Shown: one piece after another, positions 9,313 to 17,241 of the stretch
How the letters are laid out: each line of letters begins with the position of its first letter
Numbering within the stretch: the first letter of the stretch is position 1
Notes under the pieces: model-generated
What the model saw: only the letters and a program-made list of their open reading frames with translations
Database searches by the model: none
Told to the model about the DNA's origin: nothing
Made by a program: the position numbers and the translations under genes
From: Rhodobacteraceae bacterium HLUCCO07
GTDB taxonomy: Bacteria; Pseudomonadota; Alphaproteobacteria; Rhodobacterales; Rhodobacteraceae
Direction of reading: 5' to 3'
Assembly: GCA_001314705.1 (NCBI GenBank)
Contig: LJSU01000028.1
Location: 1 to 64,000, forward strand
DNA length: 64,000 nt

Positions 9313-9726
9313 CTATACGCGCCCCCGCAACCGTTTTACTTCGCTGCGCTCCTTTTTCGCCTTGATCCGCCTCTCCTTCGAACCCTTTGTCGGTTTCGTG
9401 GGGATACGCCGCTTTGGTGCGACCAGCGCCTTTCCGATCAGCTCCGCCAGCCGCTCGCGTGCAATCTCGCGGTTGCGGGCCTGGTGGCGGGTTTCTTCGA
9501 CCCGGATCACCACCGCGCCGTCGCCCGTCCATCGCCGCCCCGCCAGCCGCTTCAACCGCCGCTTCACCGCCTCGGGCAGATGGGGCGAGCGGGCGGCCTC
9601 GAAGCGCAGCTCGACTGCGGTTTCCACCTTGTTGACGTTCTGGCCGCCCGGGCCGGAGGAACGGCTGAACGTCTCGGTCAGTTCCCAGTCTTCGAGCCTG
9701 ATCTGATCGTTGATGGTTAACGGCAT
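9313..9726 (-). CDS. arfB: Alternative ribosome-rescue peptidyl-tRNA hydrolase ArfB (YaeJ/ICT1 type)
   Basis: A 137-residue class I release-factor-like protein that lacks the stop-codon recognition domain and frees stalled ribosomes. The catalytic GGQ is at 27-29 within FSRSSGPGGQNVNKVET. The C-terminal tail from about residue 100 is rich in Lys and Arg (KPTKGSKERRIKAKKERSEVKR), as required for entry into the empty mRNA channel. The start ATG at 9726 matches the family N-terminus; the open frame upstream to 9915 runs through a repeat and a terminator and is not coding. The leader/small RNA at 9831-10004 lies upstream on the same strand and may control it. Confidence 0.92.
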   Translation of the reverse strand: MPLTINDQIRLEDWELTETFSRSSGPGGQNVNKVETAVELRFEAARSPHLPEAVKRRLKRLAGRRWTGDGAVVIRVEETRHQARNREIARERLAELIGKALVAPKRRIPTKPTKGSKERRIKAKKERSEVKRLRGRV

Positions 9727-9741
9727 TCTCGCGTTTCCGGC

Positions 9742-9784
9742 GGCAGCCGGGGGGTGCACGGATGTCAGCCGGATGTCACCCCCC
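9742..9784. repeat. Dispersed GGCAGCCGG repeat, copy B
   Basis: GGCAGCC is followed by a GGGGGGTGCAC arm and, 20 bases on, a matching TCACCCCCC arm, so a hairpin with an 8-base stem can form. A GTTAAC site lies at 9716-9721, here inside the first codons of arfB. Further hairpin arms GGGGCGTT (9791-9798) and AACGCCCC (9812-9819) follow. Confidence 0.55.
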
Positions 9785-9830
9785 GATTTCGGGGCGTTGC
9801 GTGCGAGCGTAAACGCCCCGCGCGCAATCG

Positions 9831-9861
9831 AAAAGGGCCGCTTCCACACGGGAAACGGCCC
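9831..9861 (-). terminator. Intrinsic terminator of the arfB leader / small RNA
   Basis: On the minus strand GGGCCGUUUCC (9861-9851) pairs with GGAAGCGGCCC (9845-9835): 11 pairs including one U-G wobble, a 5-base loop, then UUUU (9834-9831). On the plus strand the wobble position becomes a C-A mismatch, so the hairpin is directional and ends leftward transcripts. Confidence 0.75.
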
Positions 9862-9871
9862 TTCGAGATTT

Positions 9872-10001
9872 AAGGAGGTGCTCTGGTTAGGCGAACACCA
9901 ATCCGGGATCGTCACGACCCGAGGGCTGCCTCAGGTGATCCTCTCCCGCACTGTTCCAAAGCCTTTCTCCATGATCTCAATAGACACAAGAGCACCTCCT
10001 T
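9872..10001 (-). promoter_or_regulatory. 13-bp perfect inverted repeat pairing a Shine-Dalgarno with an anti-Shine-Dalgarno
   Basis: AAGGAGGTGCTCT (9872-9884) and AGAGCACCTCCTT (9989-10001) are perfect reverse complements 104 bases apart. In the minus-strand RNA the arm nearer the 5' end is the ribosome-binding site of the 18-codon ORF and the other arm sequesters it. Ribosome occupancy of the first arm would free the second. Confidence 0.65.
9931..9987 (-). CDS. Putative 18-residue leader peptide
   Basis: GTG at 9987 is preceded by AGGAGG with a 7-base spacer, an ideal ribosome-binding site. The peptide is VSIEIMEKGFGTVRERIT (first residue fMet), ending in TGA at 9933-9931. It has no run of a single amino acid as in classical amino-acid attenuators. 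The stop codon lies in the 5' arm of a short hairpin (9935-9918). Too short for homology judgement; the case rests on the strong ribosome-binding site and its place in the RNA. Confidence 0.45.
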   Translation of the reverse strand: MSIEIMEKGFGTVRERIT

Positions 10002-10056
10002 TCTTTGGTTTCGGTTGACCTCAGATTGCCACAGGTTGTGGATAAGTCAAACGAAA

Positions 10057-10695
10057 TCACGAGATACGGGGTGAAACTTGTGTGACAATGATGCGAAAAG
10101 GGGCAAGCGCGATCAGCGCGAGCGCCAGCTTGACCAGCCAGTCGGCAAAGGCCAGCGAGACCCAGAGCGGTGTTTCGGCGCCCAGCGTCATGAAGGGCGC
10201 CGTCTCCCAGGCCCAGCTCACCGCCGAATCGGCTGCCTCGCCGAACGAGATCGAGGCTGAGAAGGCGATGCTGAAGAAAAGCGCCGTATCCAGTGCCGAC
10301 CCCACCAGCGTTGACACCAAGGGCGCCCGCCACCACGCGCCCCGGACGCGGTTAAATACAGCAACATCAGTAAGTTGCGCGACCAGAAACGCGGTGCCCG
10401 ACGCCACCGCGACACGTAATGGCACGGCAGAATACTCGTAACCGTCGCCCTGCAACATGATCTGCGAGCCGATCAGCGAACAGATGACACCGGTCACGAA
10501 ACCGGCCAGGACGACCCGCCGTGCGGGTCCGGGTCCATAGACCCGGTTCATGATGTCGGTGACGAGAAAGGCGAACGGATAGGTAAAGGCCCCCCAGGTC
10601 AGCAACCCGTCTAGAACGAGAAACTGAACGAGGATATTGGACGCCACGACAATGGTGGCCATGGCAAGAATACCGGGAAGGTGCGTGCGATTCAT
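10057..10695 (-). CDS. yhhQ: Queuosine precursor transporter (YhhQ/VUT family)
   Basis: A 212-residue integral membrane protein of the VUT/YhhQ (DUF165) family, which in E. coli imports queuosine precursors preQ0/preQ1. It has about six hydrophobic segments. Signature blocks are GAFTYPFAFLVTDIMNRVYGP (35-55) and ASGTAFLVAQLTDVAVFNRVRG. I saw no preQ1 riboswitch in the 76 bases upstream. It lies just downstream of the phytase-like gene and upstream of the candidate arfB leader. Confidence 0.88.
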   Translation of the reverse strand: MNRTHLPGILAMATIVVASNILVQFLVLDGLLTWGAFTYPFAFLVTDIMNRVYGPGPARRVVLAGFVTGVICSLIGSQIMLQGDGYEYSAVPLRVAVASGTAFLVAQLTDVAVFNRVRGAWWRAPLVSTLVGSALDTALFFSIAFSASISFGEAADSAVSWAWETAPFMTLGAETPLWVSLAFADWLVKLALALIALAPFRIIVTQVSPRIS

Positions 10696-10771
10696 ATCAG
10701 GTTAAGCCCGTTTTGACATGGTTGCGGCGACATGGTTCCCCCTCGCGGGAAACAGGTGGCGTTTACGGGGT

Positions 10772-11662
10772 TCACCGGCGAATGGCAAGCTCTGGCGGAA
10801 CCCTGTATTCAACGATCTCGGTGTTTTGCAGGAAAAGGAAGTTGTCGTCGGAAATCATCGTCAGGCGGATATGACCATCCTTGTCGCGCCATGTGGCAAT
10901 CCCTTCGAGATTGTCATGGCGCCCGACGGGTGAGCGGAATACCTCGTCATCTCTCCAGGTTCCGTCAGTTTCGGTCACGCGCCGCACGCGCGAGCGGAAG
11001 CCATATCCGGAAAAGGCCCGTTCCAGAACGTAAAGCGCACCATCAGGGCCAAAAGACGCGCCAGCGGGGACAAAGCCGCCGACGGGTTGCAACGTGGTGA
11101 CGATCGACCATTCCGAACCCTCAAGGCGATAGACGGGAAAGGCCCGGTCATGCAGAAATCGCTCGGGAATGGCATGAAGCCGTCCCATCGCGTCCATGGC
11201 CAGCGCCTCGAGCCCGCCATTGCGTGGGAAAAGCCGAAAATCGGGATGGGCGGGCAAGCGAAGGATGGCGCCAGTGCGCTCAAGATGTATGGTGCGATGA
11301 TTCTGCTCATACGAAATATAGAGCCCATTGCGCCCGGTCACGACGGCCTCCGCGTCATTCTTGCGCTTGCTGTCGGTTTGAGACGGGTTGATCGGGGCAA
11401 AATGATCGAGCCTGACGCGGGTGATCCGTTCACCGTCGCGGATCAGAACCCCGCGGGCAAGAAAACCACGATCCGTCACGGCAACGAAATCACGTCCGTT
11501 CGGCGCGATGTCGAGGCCCGAAAATCCACCGAATCCCGATAGTTCCTCCTGCCAGATATGGCTGGCCACATAGGTCTCGGGGAACGGCTTTCCGACCGAA
11601 CCGGTGAGTGTCGAAATGACCAGAAGGATCGCACCTATGGCGATTGCAGGACGCCAGCGCAT
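10772..11662 (-). CDS. Esterase-like activity of phytase family protein
   Basis: A 296-residue protein with an N-terminal hydrophobic segment (about 5-22) that may be a signal peptide, followed by a beta-propeller-type sequence of the phytase-like/esterase-like family. FGGFSGLDIAPNGRDFVAVTDRGFL is the characteristic first blade, and NGGLEALAMDAMGRLHAIPE the next. Likely periplasmic; substrate unknown. Its start overlaps the end of mepA by 28 bases, so the two are transcribed together. Confidence 0.78.
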   Translation of the reverse strand: MRWRPAIAIGAILLVISTLTGSVGKPFPETYVASHIWQEELSGFGGFSGLDIAPNGRDFVAVTDRGFLARGVLIRDGERITRVRLDHFAPINPSQTDSKRKNDAEAVVTGRNGLYISYEQNHRTIHLERTGAILRLPAHPDFRLFPRNGGLEALAMDAMGRLHAIPERFLHDRAFPVYRLEGSEWSIVTTLQPVGGFVPAGASFGPDGALYVLERAFSGYGFRSRVRRVTETDGTWRDDEVFRSPVGRHDNLEGIATWRDKDGHIRLTMISDDNFLFLQNTEIVEYRVPPELAIRR

Positions 11663-12501
11663 TGCCGAGCCAGATCAGCGAGAACATATTCCCGCGGTTT
11701 CGTCGGTTTCGGTGCATTCGGATCGGGTGGCGGCGGATCGAGGATGTTGTTGACCCATTCCTGGGCCTCGGCGCAGCCGTGACCCCGCGGTGGCGGGCTC
11801 TGGTTTTCGCAACCATGCATACCCCGCGGGCAGGCGAGTCGGACATGGAAATGATAGTGATGCCCCCACCAGGGCCGCACCTTGCGCAGCCATGCGCGGT
11901 TGCCGTGCTCATCCTTGCACATCTGCACCTTTGCTCCCGGAAAGACGAATATCCGCGCCACCCGGCGATCGGATGCGGCGGCCTTGATGATCTCGTGATG
12001 CGCGCGGGTCCAGTTCTGGTTCACAAACGCCCCGTTCGCACGCCGCAACGAGATCGAGGAGAGCGACTCCCGTTCCGCCCGGGACAGGTTGAGCCGTTGG
12101 GCAGGCAGCATCCAGAAATCCATGTCGAGGCCGATCTGGTGACTGCGATGCCCCGACAACATCGGCCCGCCACGCGGTTGGCTGATATCGCCGACATAGA
12201 TCCCGTTCCACCCCGGCTGGCGGGCCGCGGCGCGGCTCAGGTCCTTTATGAAATCAATGGCTTCCGGGTGACCCCAGTTGCGGTTGCGCGACAGCCGCAT
12301 CGCCTGCCAGGTGGGGCCGGTCTCGGGCAGTTGCACCCCGCCGGCAAGACAACCCTTGGCATATCCCCCGAAGGCAGCCGGAGAGTGCCGCGACGGCCCA
12401 CTCTTGGATCCGAACAGCTGTTTGGCAAGCGGGTCCGCCGCCTGAGCGGGCATGGTGAAGCCAATCAACAGACCAATCACGAATGTGGCGAAACGGACCA
12501 T
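11635..12501 (-). CDS. mepA: Penicillin-insensitive murein endopeptidase MepA
   Basis: A 288-residue periplasmic zinc LAS-type endopeptidase that cuts D-Ala-meso-DAP cross-links in peptidoglycan. A Sec signal peptide ends near AQAA (19-22). Zinc ligands lie in GHRSHQIGLDMD (117-128) and HHYHFHVRL (214-222), both intact. Six or more cysteines are present, as in the disulfide-bonded family. The open frame extends upstream to 12939, but the signal peptide fixes the start at 12501. It overlaps the MFS gene upstream by 25 bases and the phytase-like gene downstream by 28. Confidence 0.92.
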   Translation of the reverse strand: MVRFATFVIGLLIGFTMPAQAADPLAKQLFGSKSGPSRHSPAAFGGYAKGCLAGGVQLPETGPTWQAMRLSRNRNWGHPEAIDFIKDLSRAAARQPGWNGIYVGDISQPRGGPMLSGHRSHQIGLDMDFWMLPAQRLNLSRAERESLSSISLRRANGAFVNQNWTRAHHEIIKAAASDRRVARIFVFPGAKVQMCKDEHGNRAWLRKVRPWWGHHYHFHVRLACPRGMHGCENQSPPPRGHGCAEAQEWVNNILDPPPPDPNAPKPTKPREYVLADLARQCAGVLQSP

Positions 12502-13868
12502 GTTTCCTTGTCTCCCCTGGCGTTGACCCAGCGTAGCATGATCAGGCCGACCAGGAACAGCAGGATGATCGGCGCGATACCAAGTCGCGCGCTTTGGGTG
12601 ATGGTCGTGGCAACACCGATAAGCGCGGGGGCCAGGAATGCCGTCGCCCGTCCCGACAGGCCATAGAGTCCGAAACTTTCTGTCGGTGCGATCGGGTCGG
12701 TGTGGCGTGCCATGAGCGTGCGGGAGGCCGCCTGCAACATGCCACCCATGCCGCCGATCAACACGCCACATCCAAAGAACACGATGTCCGGAAGGCTGGA
12801 CCCCTCTGGCAGGGGAATGCCGAAAATCTGCTCTCTCGACATGCCCACGATGACCGTGCAGACAACGATAAGTGTCCAGATCGCCATGATGATCACGGGC
12901 TTGGGCCCCAAGCGCTTGTCGATCTTGCCGCCAATCCAACTGAACGCCGCCGCTGAAATCACGCCGACGATGCCGAAAACGCCGATCAGGGTCAGGTCCC
13001 AGTTCAGCACCAGCTTGGCGTAAACGCCGCCGAACCCGTAAAGGCCGTTCAAGGCGTCACGATAGAACATCGAGGACCCCAGGTAGGTCAGCAGGCTCAA
13101 TCTGTGCCTGAGATTCGCAACGGATTTACGCAACAGCCTCATGGCGCCGGAAAAGCCGGCGTCGATGCGGGGTGTCCTGACGTCCCGGACCCACAGGAAA
13201 TACGGGATCATGAACACCGCATACCAAAGCGCGGTCAAAGGTCCGACGATTCGTGTCCCCTCGCTCTCGGAGGCATCCAGCAGGCCAAGGGCCGGGTCGA
13301 GGCCGACCAGGGTCTTTCCGCTACCCTGCTCGACGAAGAAGACCAGCATGATGATCAGTGAGACGAGGCCGCCAAGGTATCCAAAGGCAAAGCCCGATCC
13401 CGAGATCTCGCCGACCTGCTGTTCGTCACCCAGTGAAGGAAGCTGCGAATTGATGAAAATAAGCGCATACTCGGCGCCGACGAAACCGACCCCGAACGCC
13501 ACCAGCATCCACCACATGGTCGATCCGTCCGGCATCGTCCACCACAGCGCGGTGGACCCGATCACGTACATGATCGAAAACGCGATGATCCACGGCATGC
13601 GCCGACCCTGCGTATCGGCCAGCGCGCCCATGACCGGAGCGCCGATCCCGATGAGAATCCCGGTGATCGTCAGGCAAAGCGACCAGACACTTTGCGCGCG
13701 CGCGGCGGCGACCTCGGGGCCGAGGCCGTCGGCAAGAAAGTACTCGGCGGCGACCCCCGCAAAGAATGGCCCGAAGACGAATGTCACAAGAAGCGTATGA
13801 TACGGCTGGCTTGCCCAGTCGAAAAACCACCATCCCCAGATGCGCTTGCGCGCTGAAATCTCGGCCAT
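12477..13868 (-). CDS. UMF1/Atg22-like MFS transporter
   Basis: A 463-residue major facilitator with about twelve hydrophobic segments. The N-terminus RKRIWGWWFFDWASQPYHTLLVTFVFGPFF matches the UMF1/Atg22-like family, linked in fungi to vacuolar amino-acid efflux. The A-like loop is GALADTQGRRMPWI. ATG at 13868 is chosen since the GWWFFDWA motif then begins at the usual position; upstream in-frame ATG 13922 adds a non-conserved stretch. First gene of an overlapping trio with mepA and the phytase-like gene, which suggests transport of a cell-wall breakdown product, an inference only. Confidence 0.85.
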   Translation of the reverse strand: MAEISARKRIWGWWFFDWASQPYHTLLVTFVFGPFFAGVAAEYFLADGLGPEVAAARAQSVWSLCLTITGILIGIGAPVMGALADTQGRRMPWIIAFSIMYVIGSTALWWTMPDGSTMWWMLVAFGVGFVGAEYALIFINSQLPSLGDEQQVGEISGSGFAFGYLGGLVSLIIMLVFFVEQGSGKTLVGLDPALGLLDASESEGTRIVGPLTALWYAVFMIPYFLWVRDVRTPRIDAGFSGAMRLLRKSVANLRHRLSLLTYLGSSMFYRDALNGLYGFGGVYAKLVLNWDLTLIGVFGIVGVISAAAFSWIGGKIDKRLGPKPVIIMAIWTLIVVCTVIVGMSREQIFGIPLPEGSSLPDIVFFGCGVLIGGMGGMLQAASRTLMARHTDPIAPTESFGLYGLSGRATAFLAPALIGVATTITQSARLGIAPIILLFLVGLIMLRWVNARGDKETWSVSPHS

Positions 13869-14026
13869 GCCCACCCCCGGTTCGACAGGTGAAGTTAGAC
13901 CGTGAAACGGGCAATGTGGCAAGGTATTCCTGACCTTGACAGCCTGCTAATTTTCGTATGGGCCTTGTTCTTCAACAGGGCGTGACCTAGTTTCACAAGC
14001 GTGGCAAAGGAAAGGGTTTTTTCGGC

Positions 14027-14311
14027 ATGATGGCGATCTATGGGCCGTTGGCGTTGATTCTGAACGTCGCATTCTTCATCCTGCTTGCCCATATCATCAT
14101 GAGCTGGCTGATCAATTTCCAGGTCCTCAACCTGCATCAACCCTTCGTCGCCCAAGTATGGCATGGCCTCAACCGCCTGCTTGAACCGATTTACGACCCG
14201 ATCCGGCGGATCCTGCCGGACACGCGCCCGCTCGATCTGGCGCCGCTTGTCGTGTTTATCATCATCATATCCCTGCGCGATTTCATTCTGCCCGAGCTTC
14301 TCTTGCGATGA
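14027..14311 (+). CDS. YggT family membrane protein
   Basis: A 94-residue protein with two hydrophobic segments, one near 8-28 and one near 70-85, of the YggT family, often linked to membrane or cell-division organisation but without a settled role. Between them NRLLEPIYDPIRRILPDTRPLDLAPLVVF is the family signature. It is divergent from the UMF1-like transporter (158 bases between starts) and lies 82 bases before recQ on the same strand. Confidence 0.88.
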   Translation: MMAIYGPLALILNVAFFILLAHIIMSWLINFQVLNLHQPFVAQVWHGLNRLLEPIYDPIRRILPDTRPLDLAPLVVFIIIISLRDFILPELLLR

Positions 14312-14393
14312 ACTGCTCCAGGTCGGGTCTTGTTCATCGCGCCCCGACATGTGAAACACCGGACAAGAGCAGTCTCATCAACACGGGCTTTCC

Positions 14394-16433
14394 ATGTCAG
14401 GCGCTGATACGCTTCTGAGCGACGTTTTCGGCTTCGATGCCTTTCGTCCGGGCCAGCAAGAGATCGTCGAGGCGGTCGCGTCCGGTCGCGACGTTCTGGC
14501 CATCATGCCCACGGGTGGTGGCAAATCGCTTTGCTTTCAGTTGCCGGCATTGATGCGCGACGGGGTGACCGTTGTCATATCGCCGCTGATCGCGCTGATG
14601 CGGGATCAGGTGCGCGCCTTGCGCGAAGCGGGCGTCGAGGCGGGAGCACTGACCAGCGGCAACACCGAAGAGGAAACCGATGCCGTCTGGAACGCGTTGG
14701 ACAGCAATCGGTTGAAGCTGCTCTACATCGCGCCTGAACGGCTTGCGGCAGGCTCCGCGCTTGGCATGTTGCGGCGGATCGACGTGGGCCTGATCGCGGT
14801 TGACGAGGCCCATTGCGTGAGCCAGTGGGGGCATGATTTCCGTCCTGACTACCTCAGGATCGGGGAATTGCGGCACGCACTGAACGTGCCGCTGGCCGCG
14901 TTCACGGCCACGGCCGATGCCGAAACCCGCGACGAGATCGTCGAAAGGCTGTTCGGTGGCAAGACCCCCGAGGTTTTCCTGCACGGGTTTGACCGGCCCA
15001 ACATCCATCTCGCGTTCGCCGCCAAGGATGGCCCACGGCGACAGATCCTCGAATTCGTGGCGGCACGAAAGGGGCAGCCTGGCATCGTCTATTGCGGCAC
15101 CCGGGCCAAGACCGAAGGTCTGGCGCAGGCATTGCGTGAGGCGGGGCATAATGCCTGTCACTATCATGGCGGGATGGAGGCCGAGGATCGCCGTATCGTC
15201 GAGACGCGGTTCGCCCGCGAGGACGGCCTTGTCGTGGTTGCGACCGTTGCCTTCGGGATGGGTGTGGACAAGCCCGATATCCGCTGGGTCGCCCATGCCG
15301 ACCTTCCAAAGTCGATCGAAGCCTATTATCAGGAAATCGGCCGCGCCGGACGTGACGGTGCGCCTGCGGAAACGCTCACCCTTTTCGGCCCTGATGATAT
15401 CCGTCTGCGCCGAACGCAGATCGACGAGGGCCTCGCCCCGCCGGAACGCCGCTCGGCCGATCATGGTCGGCTCAATGCCCTGCTTGGTCTCGCCGAGGCG
15501 ATCGAATGTCGGCGAAAGACGCTGTTGTCCTATTTCGGCGAAGGCGCACCTGCCTGTGGACATTGCGATATCTGCGATGCCCCGGCCGAAACCTTTGATG
15601 CGACAACCGCGGTGCGCAAGGCGCTTTCCGCGGTTCTGCGAACGGAAGAACGGTATGGTGCGGGACATCTGGTCGATATTCTCCTGGGCAATGCCACGGA
15701 AAAGGTGCGCCAGCGCGGTCACGATGCGTTGCCGACCTTCGGCGTGGGCACGGAGTATTCGCGCCCTCAATGGCAGGCGATCTTTCGCCAGATGCTCGGT
15801 CACGACCTGCTGCGCCCTGACCCCGATCGGCATGGCGCGCTGCGCCTGACCGAGAAAGCCCTGCCGATCTTGCGTGGTGAAGAGAGCATAACACTCAGAC
15901 AGGACAGCGTTCGAAAGCCCCCGGACAGGCCGGCGGTCAAGACATTGGTTTCGGACGAAGATGCACCGCTGCTTTCGGCGCTCAAGGCCAAACGCAGGGC
16001 CTTGGCCGAGGACGCAGGAGTGCCTGCCTACATCATCTTCAATGATCGTACCCTGATCGAGATGGCCGAAACGCGACCTGACTCTCTGGACGACATGGCG
16101 CGGATCGGCGGCGTCGGGGCGAAGAAGCTCGAGCGCTATGGAGTTGAATTCCTGTCGGTCATCCAGGGCGAAGCGACCCGGGTGCATCCGGCGCGGCGCG
16201 GGATTGCCGGGCGTGATGCGGGTCGCATCTACGACCGCCTGATGCAGGTGCAAAGCGAACTTGCTCGGGGCCGCAACGGGATCGAGAAGCCCATGACATG
16301 CTCGGCATCGCTTCTGGCACGTGTCGCGCAATTGCGCTCGGCCGATGCGCAGGCGATCGAGCGGATCCTGGGGCCAAAGCGCAGTGAACGATTTGGGGCG
16401 GCGTTTCTGGAAATCCTCTGCGAGGTGGATTAA
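14394..16433 (+). CDS. recQ: ATP-dependent DNA helicase RecQ
   Basis: A 679-residue 3'-5' superfamily 2 helicase in recombinational repair. Walker A is TGGGKS (40-45), the DEAH box lies near 137-140 in VDEAHCVSQWGHDFRPDYLRIG, and the RecQ-specific loop is intact. The zinc site of the RQC domain includes Cys388, Cys391 and Cys394 in PACGHCDICDAP. A winged-helix part and an HRDC domain (from about 530, with DLDDMARIGGVGAKKLERYG-like residues) complete it. Full length. yaaA starts 34 bases downstream. Confidence 0.95.
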   Translation: MSGADTLLSDVFGFDAFRPGQQEIVEAVASGRDVLAIMPTGGGKSLCFQLPALMRDGVTVVISPLIALMRDQVRALREAGVEAGALTSGNTEEETDAVWNALDSNRLKLLYIAPERLAAGSALGMLRRIDVGLIAVDEAHCVSQWGHDFRPDYLRIGELRHALNVPLAAFTATADAETRDEIVERLFGGKTPEVFLHGFDRPNIHLAFAAKDGPRRQILEFVAARKGQPGIVYCGTRAKTEGLAQALREAGHNACHYHGGMEAEDRRIVETRFAREDGLVVVATVAFGMGVDKPDIRWVAHADLPKSIEAYYQEIGRAGRDGAPAETLTLFGPDDIRLRRTQIDEGLAPPERRSADHGRLNALLGLAEAIECRRKTLLSYFGEGAPACGHCDICDAPAETFDATTAVRKALSAVLRTEERYGAGHLVDILLGNATEKVRQRGHDALPTFGVGTEYSRPQWQAIFRQMLGHDLLRPDPDRHGALRLTEKALPILRGEESITLRQDSVRKPPDRPAVKTLVSDEDAPLLSALKAKRRALAEDAGVPAYIIFNDRTLIEMAETRPDSLDDMARIGGVGAKKLERYGVEFLSVIQGEATRVHPARRGIAGRDAGRIYDRLMQVQSELARGRNGIEKPMTCSASLLARVAQLRSADAQAIERILGPKRSERFGAAFLEILCEVD

Positions 16434-16467
16434 GTCCCGGTTCTGGTTGCTTCATTGGGGTTGCAAT

Positions 16468-17241
16468 ATGCTTGTCATCGTCTCGCCTGCCAAACGACTG
16501 AATGAAAACACGGACCCGAAGTTCACGTTGACCCGGCCGATCTTCCAGGCCGAGGCTGAAACGCTGGCTTCGATCGCGCGCGAATTGGGCCCGGCAGACC
16601 TGCAAAGGCTCATGGGGATCAGCGAGAAGCTGGCTCTTCTCAACCGGGACAGGTTCAGGGATTTCGGGGCGATGCCGCGATCGGCGGCGGCCTTGATGTT
16701 CGACGGAGACACCTATGCCGGGCTCGAGGCCGCGTCGCTGGATCTCGATGAAATGGCCTGGGCGGCGGATCATCTTCGGATTCTGTCGGGGCTCTATGGC
16801 CTCTTGCGGCCAACCGACGAGATCGAACCCTACCGGCTCGAAATGGGAAGCAAACTCGCCAACCCGAAGGGAAAGACGCTCTATGACTTCTGGGGTGACC
16901 GCATTTCGCGGGCCTTGAATGATCAGGCCCGCGACATCGACACCGCGACGCTCGTGAACTGCGCCAGCCAGGAATACTTCGGCGCGGTCGACCGCGGCAC
17001 GCTCGAACTGCGGGTGGTTGAACCCGTTTTCATGGAAATGCGTGCGGGCAAGCCCAGAATCGTGAGTTTCTATGCCAAGAAGGCACGTGGCGCGATGGCG
17101 CGCTTCATCGTTCAGAACCGGCTTGTCGATCCCGAGGATCTGAAGGATTTCAGCACCGGAGGGTATCGTTTCAACGCCGGGATGTCACAGGAGGATCGTT
17201 GGGTTTTCCTGCGCGATGAAGATTCTCAGGCGGGTGCCTGA
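16468..17241 (+). CDS. yaaA: Peroxide stress protein YaaA
   Basis: A 257-residue member of the YaaA/DUF328 family, which in E. coli lowers free iron and oxidative damage after hydrogen peroxide. The N-terminus MLVIVSPAKRLNE is the family start and fixes ATG 16468; the frame is open upstream to 16321 inside recQ. Conserved blocks are FDGDTYAGLEA, RILSGLYGLLRPTDEIEPYRLEMG and NCASQEYF. Its 3' end overlaps the convergent histidine kinase by 16 bases. Confidence 0.92.
   Translation: MLVIVSPAKRLNENTDPKFTLTRPIFQAEAETLASIARELGPADLQRLMGISEKLALLNRDRFRDFGAMPRSAAALMFDGDTYAGLEAASLDLDEMAWAADHLRILSGLYGLLRPTDEIEPYRLEMGSKLANPKGKTLYDFWGDRISRALNDQARDIDTATLVNCASQEYFGAVDRGTLELRVVEPVFMEMRAGKPRIVSFYAKKARGAMARFIVQNRLVDPEDLKDFSTGGYRFNAGMSQEDRWVFLRDEDSQAGA

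Larger units (their letters stand above)
9831..10004 (-). ncRNA. Candidate leader or small RNA with internal SD and anti-SD, upstream of arfB
   Basis: A short minus-strand transcription unit is proposed from three linked signals. First, AGAAAGGAGGTG (10004-9993) is complementary to 12 bases of the alphaproteobacterial 16S 3' end (CACCUCCUUUCU, from memory) and precedes an 18-codon ORF. Second, about 110 bases on, AGAGCACCTCCTT (9884-9872) is the exact 13-base complement of the SD region. Third, a terminator follows 10 bases later. A smaller hairpin, CCTGAGG-CAGC-CCTCGGG (9935-9918), encloses the ORF stop codon. The unit could be an attenuator for arfB, whose start is 104 bases beyond the terminator, or an independent RNA. 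The 5' end is not known. I do not recognise it as a named RNA family. Confidence 0.5.

Noticed and set aside
9879-10018. Plus-strand small ORF (about 46 codons) starting GTG after AAGGAGG
   Set aside because: The SD-like AAGGAGG on this strand is the complement of the anti-SD arm, and the terminator hairpin is only fully paired on the minus strand, so the unit is better read leftward.
10696-10771. Possible preQ1 riboswitch upstream of yhhQ
   Set aside because: Looked for a preQ1-I or preQ1-II pattern in the 76-base gap and found no matching stem plus A-rich tail.
14397-16331. 644-codon open frame on the minus strand opposite recQ
   Set aside because: It is an antisense shadow of a complete, motif-rich recQ gene. 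In GC-rich DNA the opposite frame is often free of stops. Its translation is rich in Arg, His and Pro and shows no family motif.
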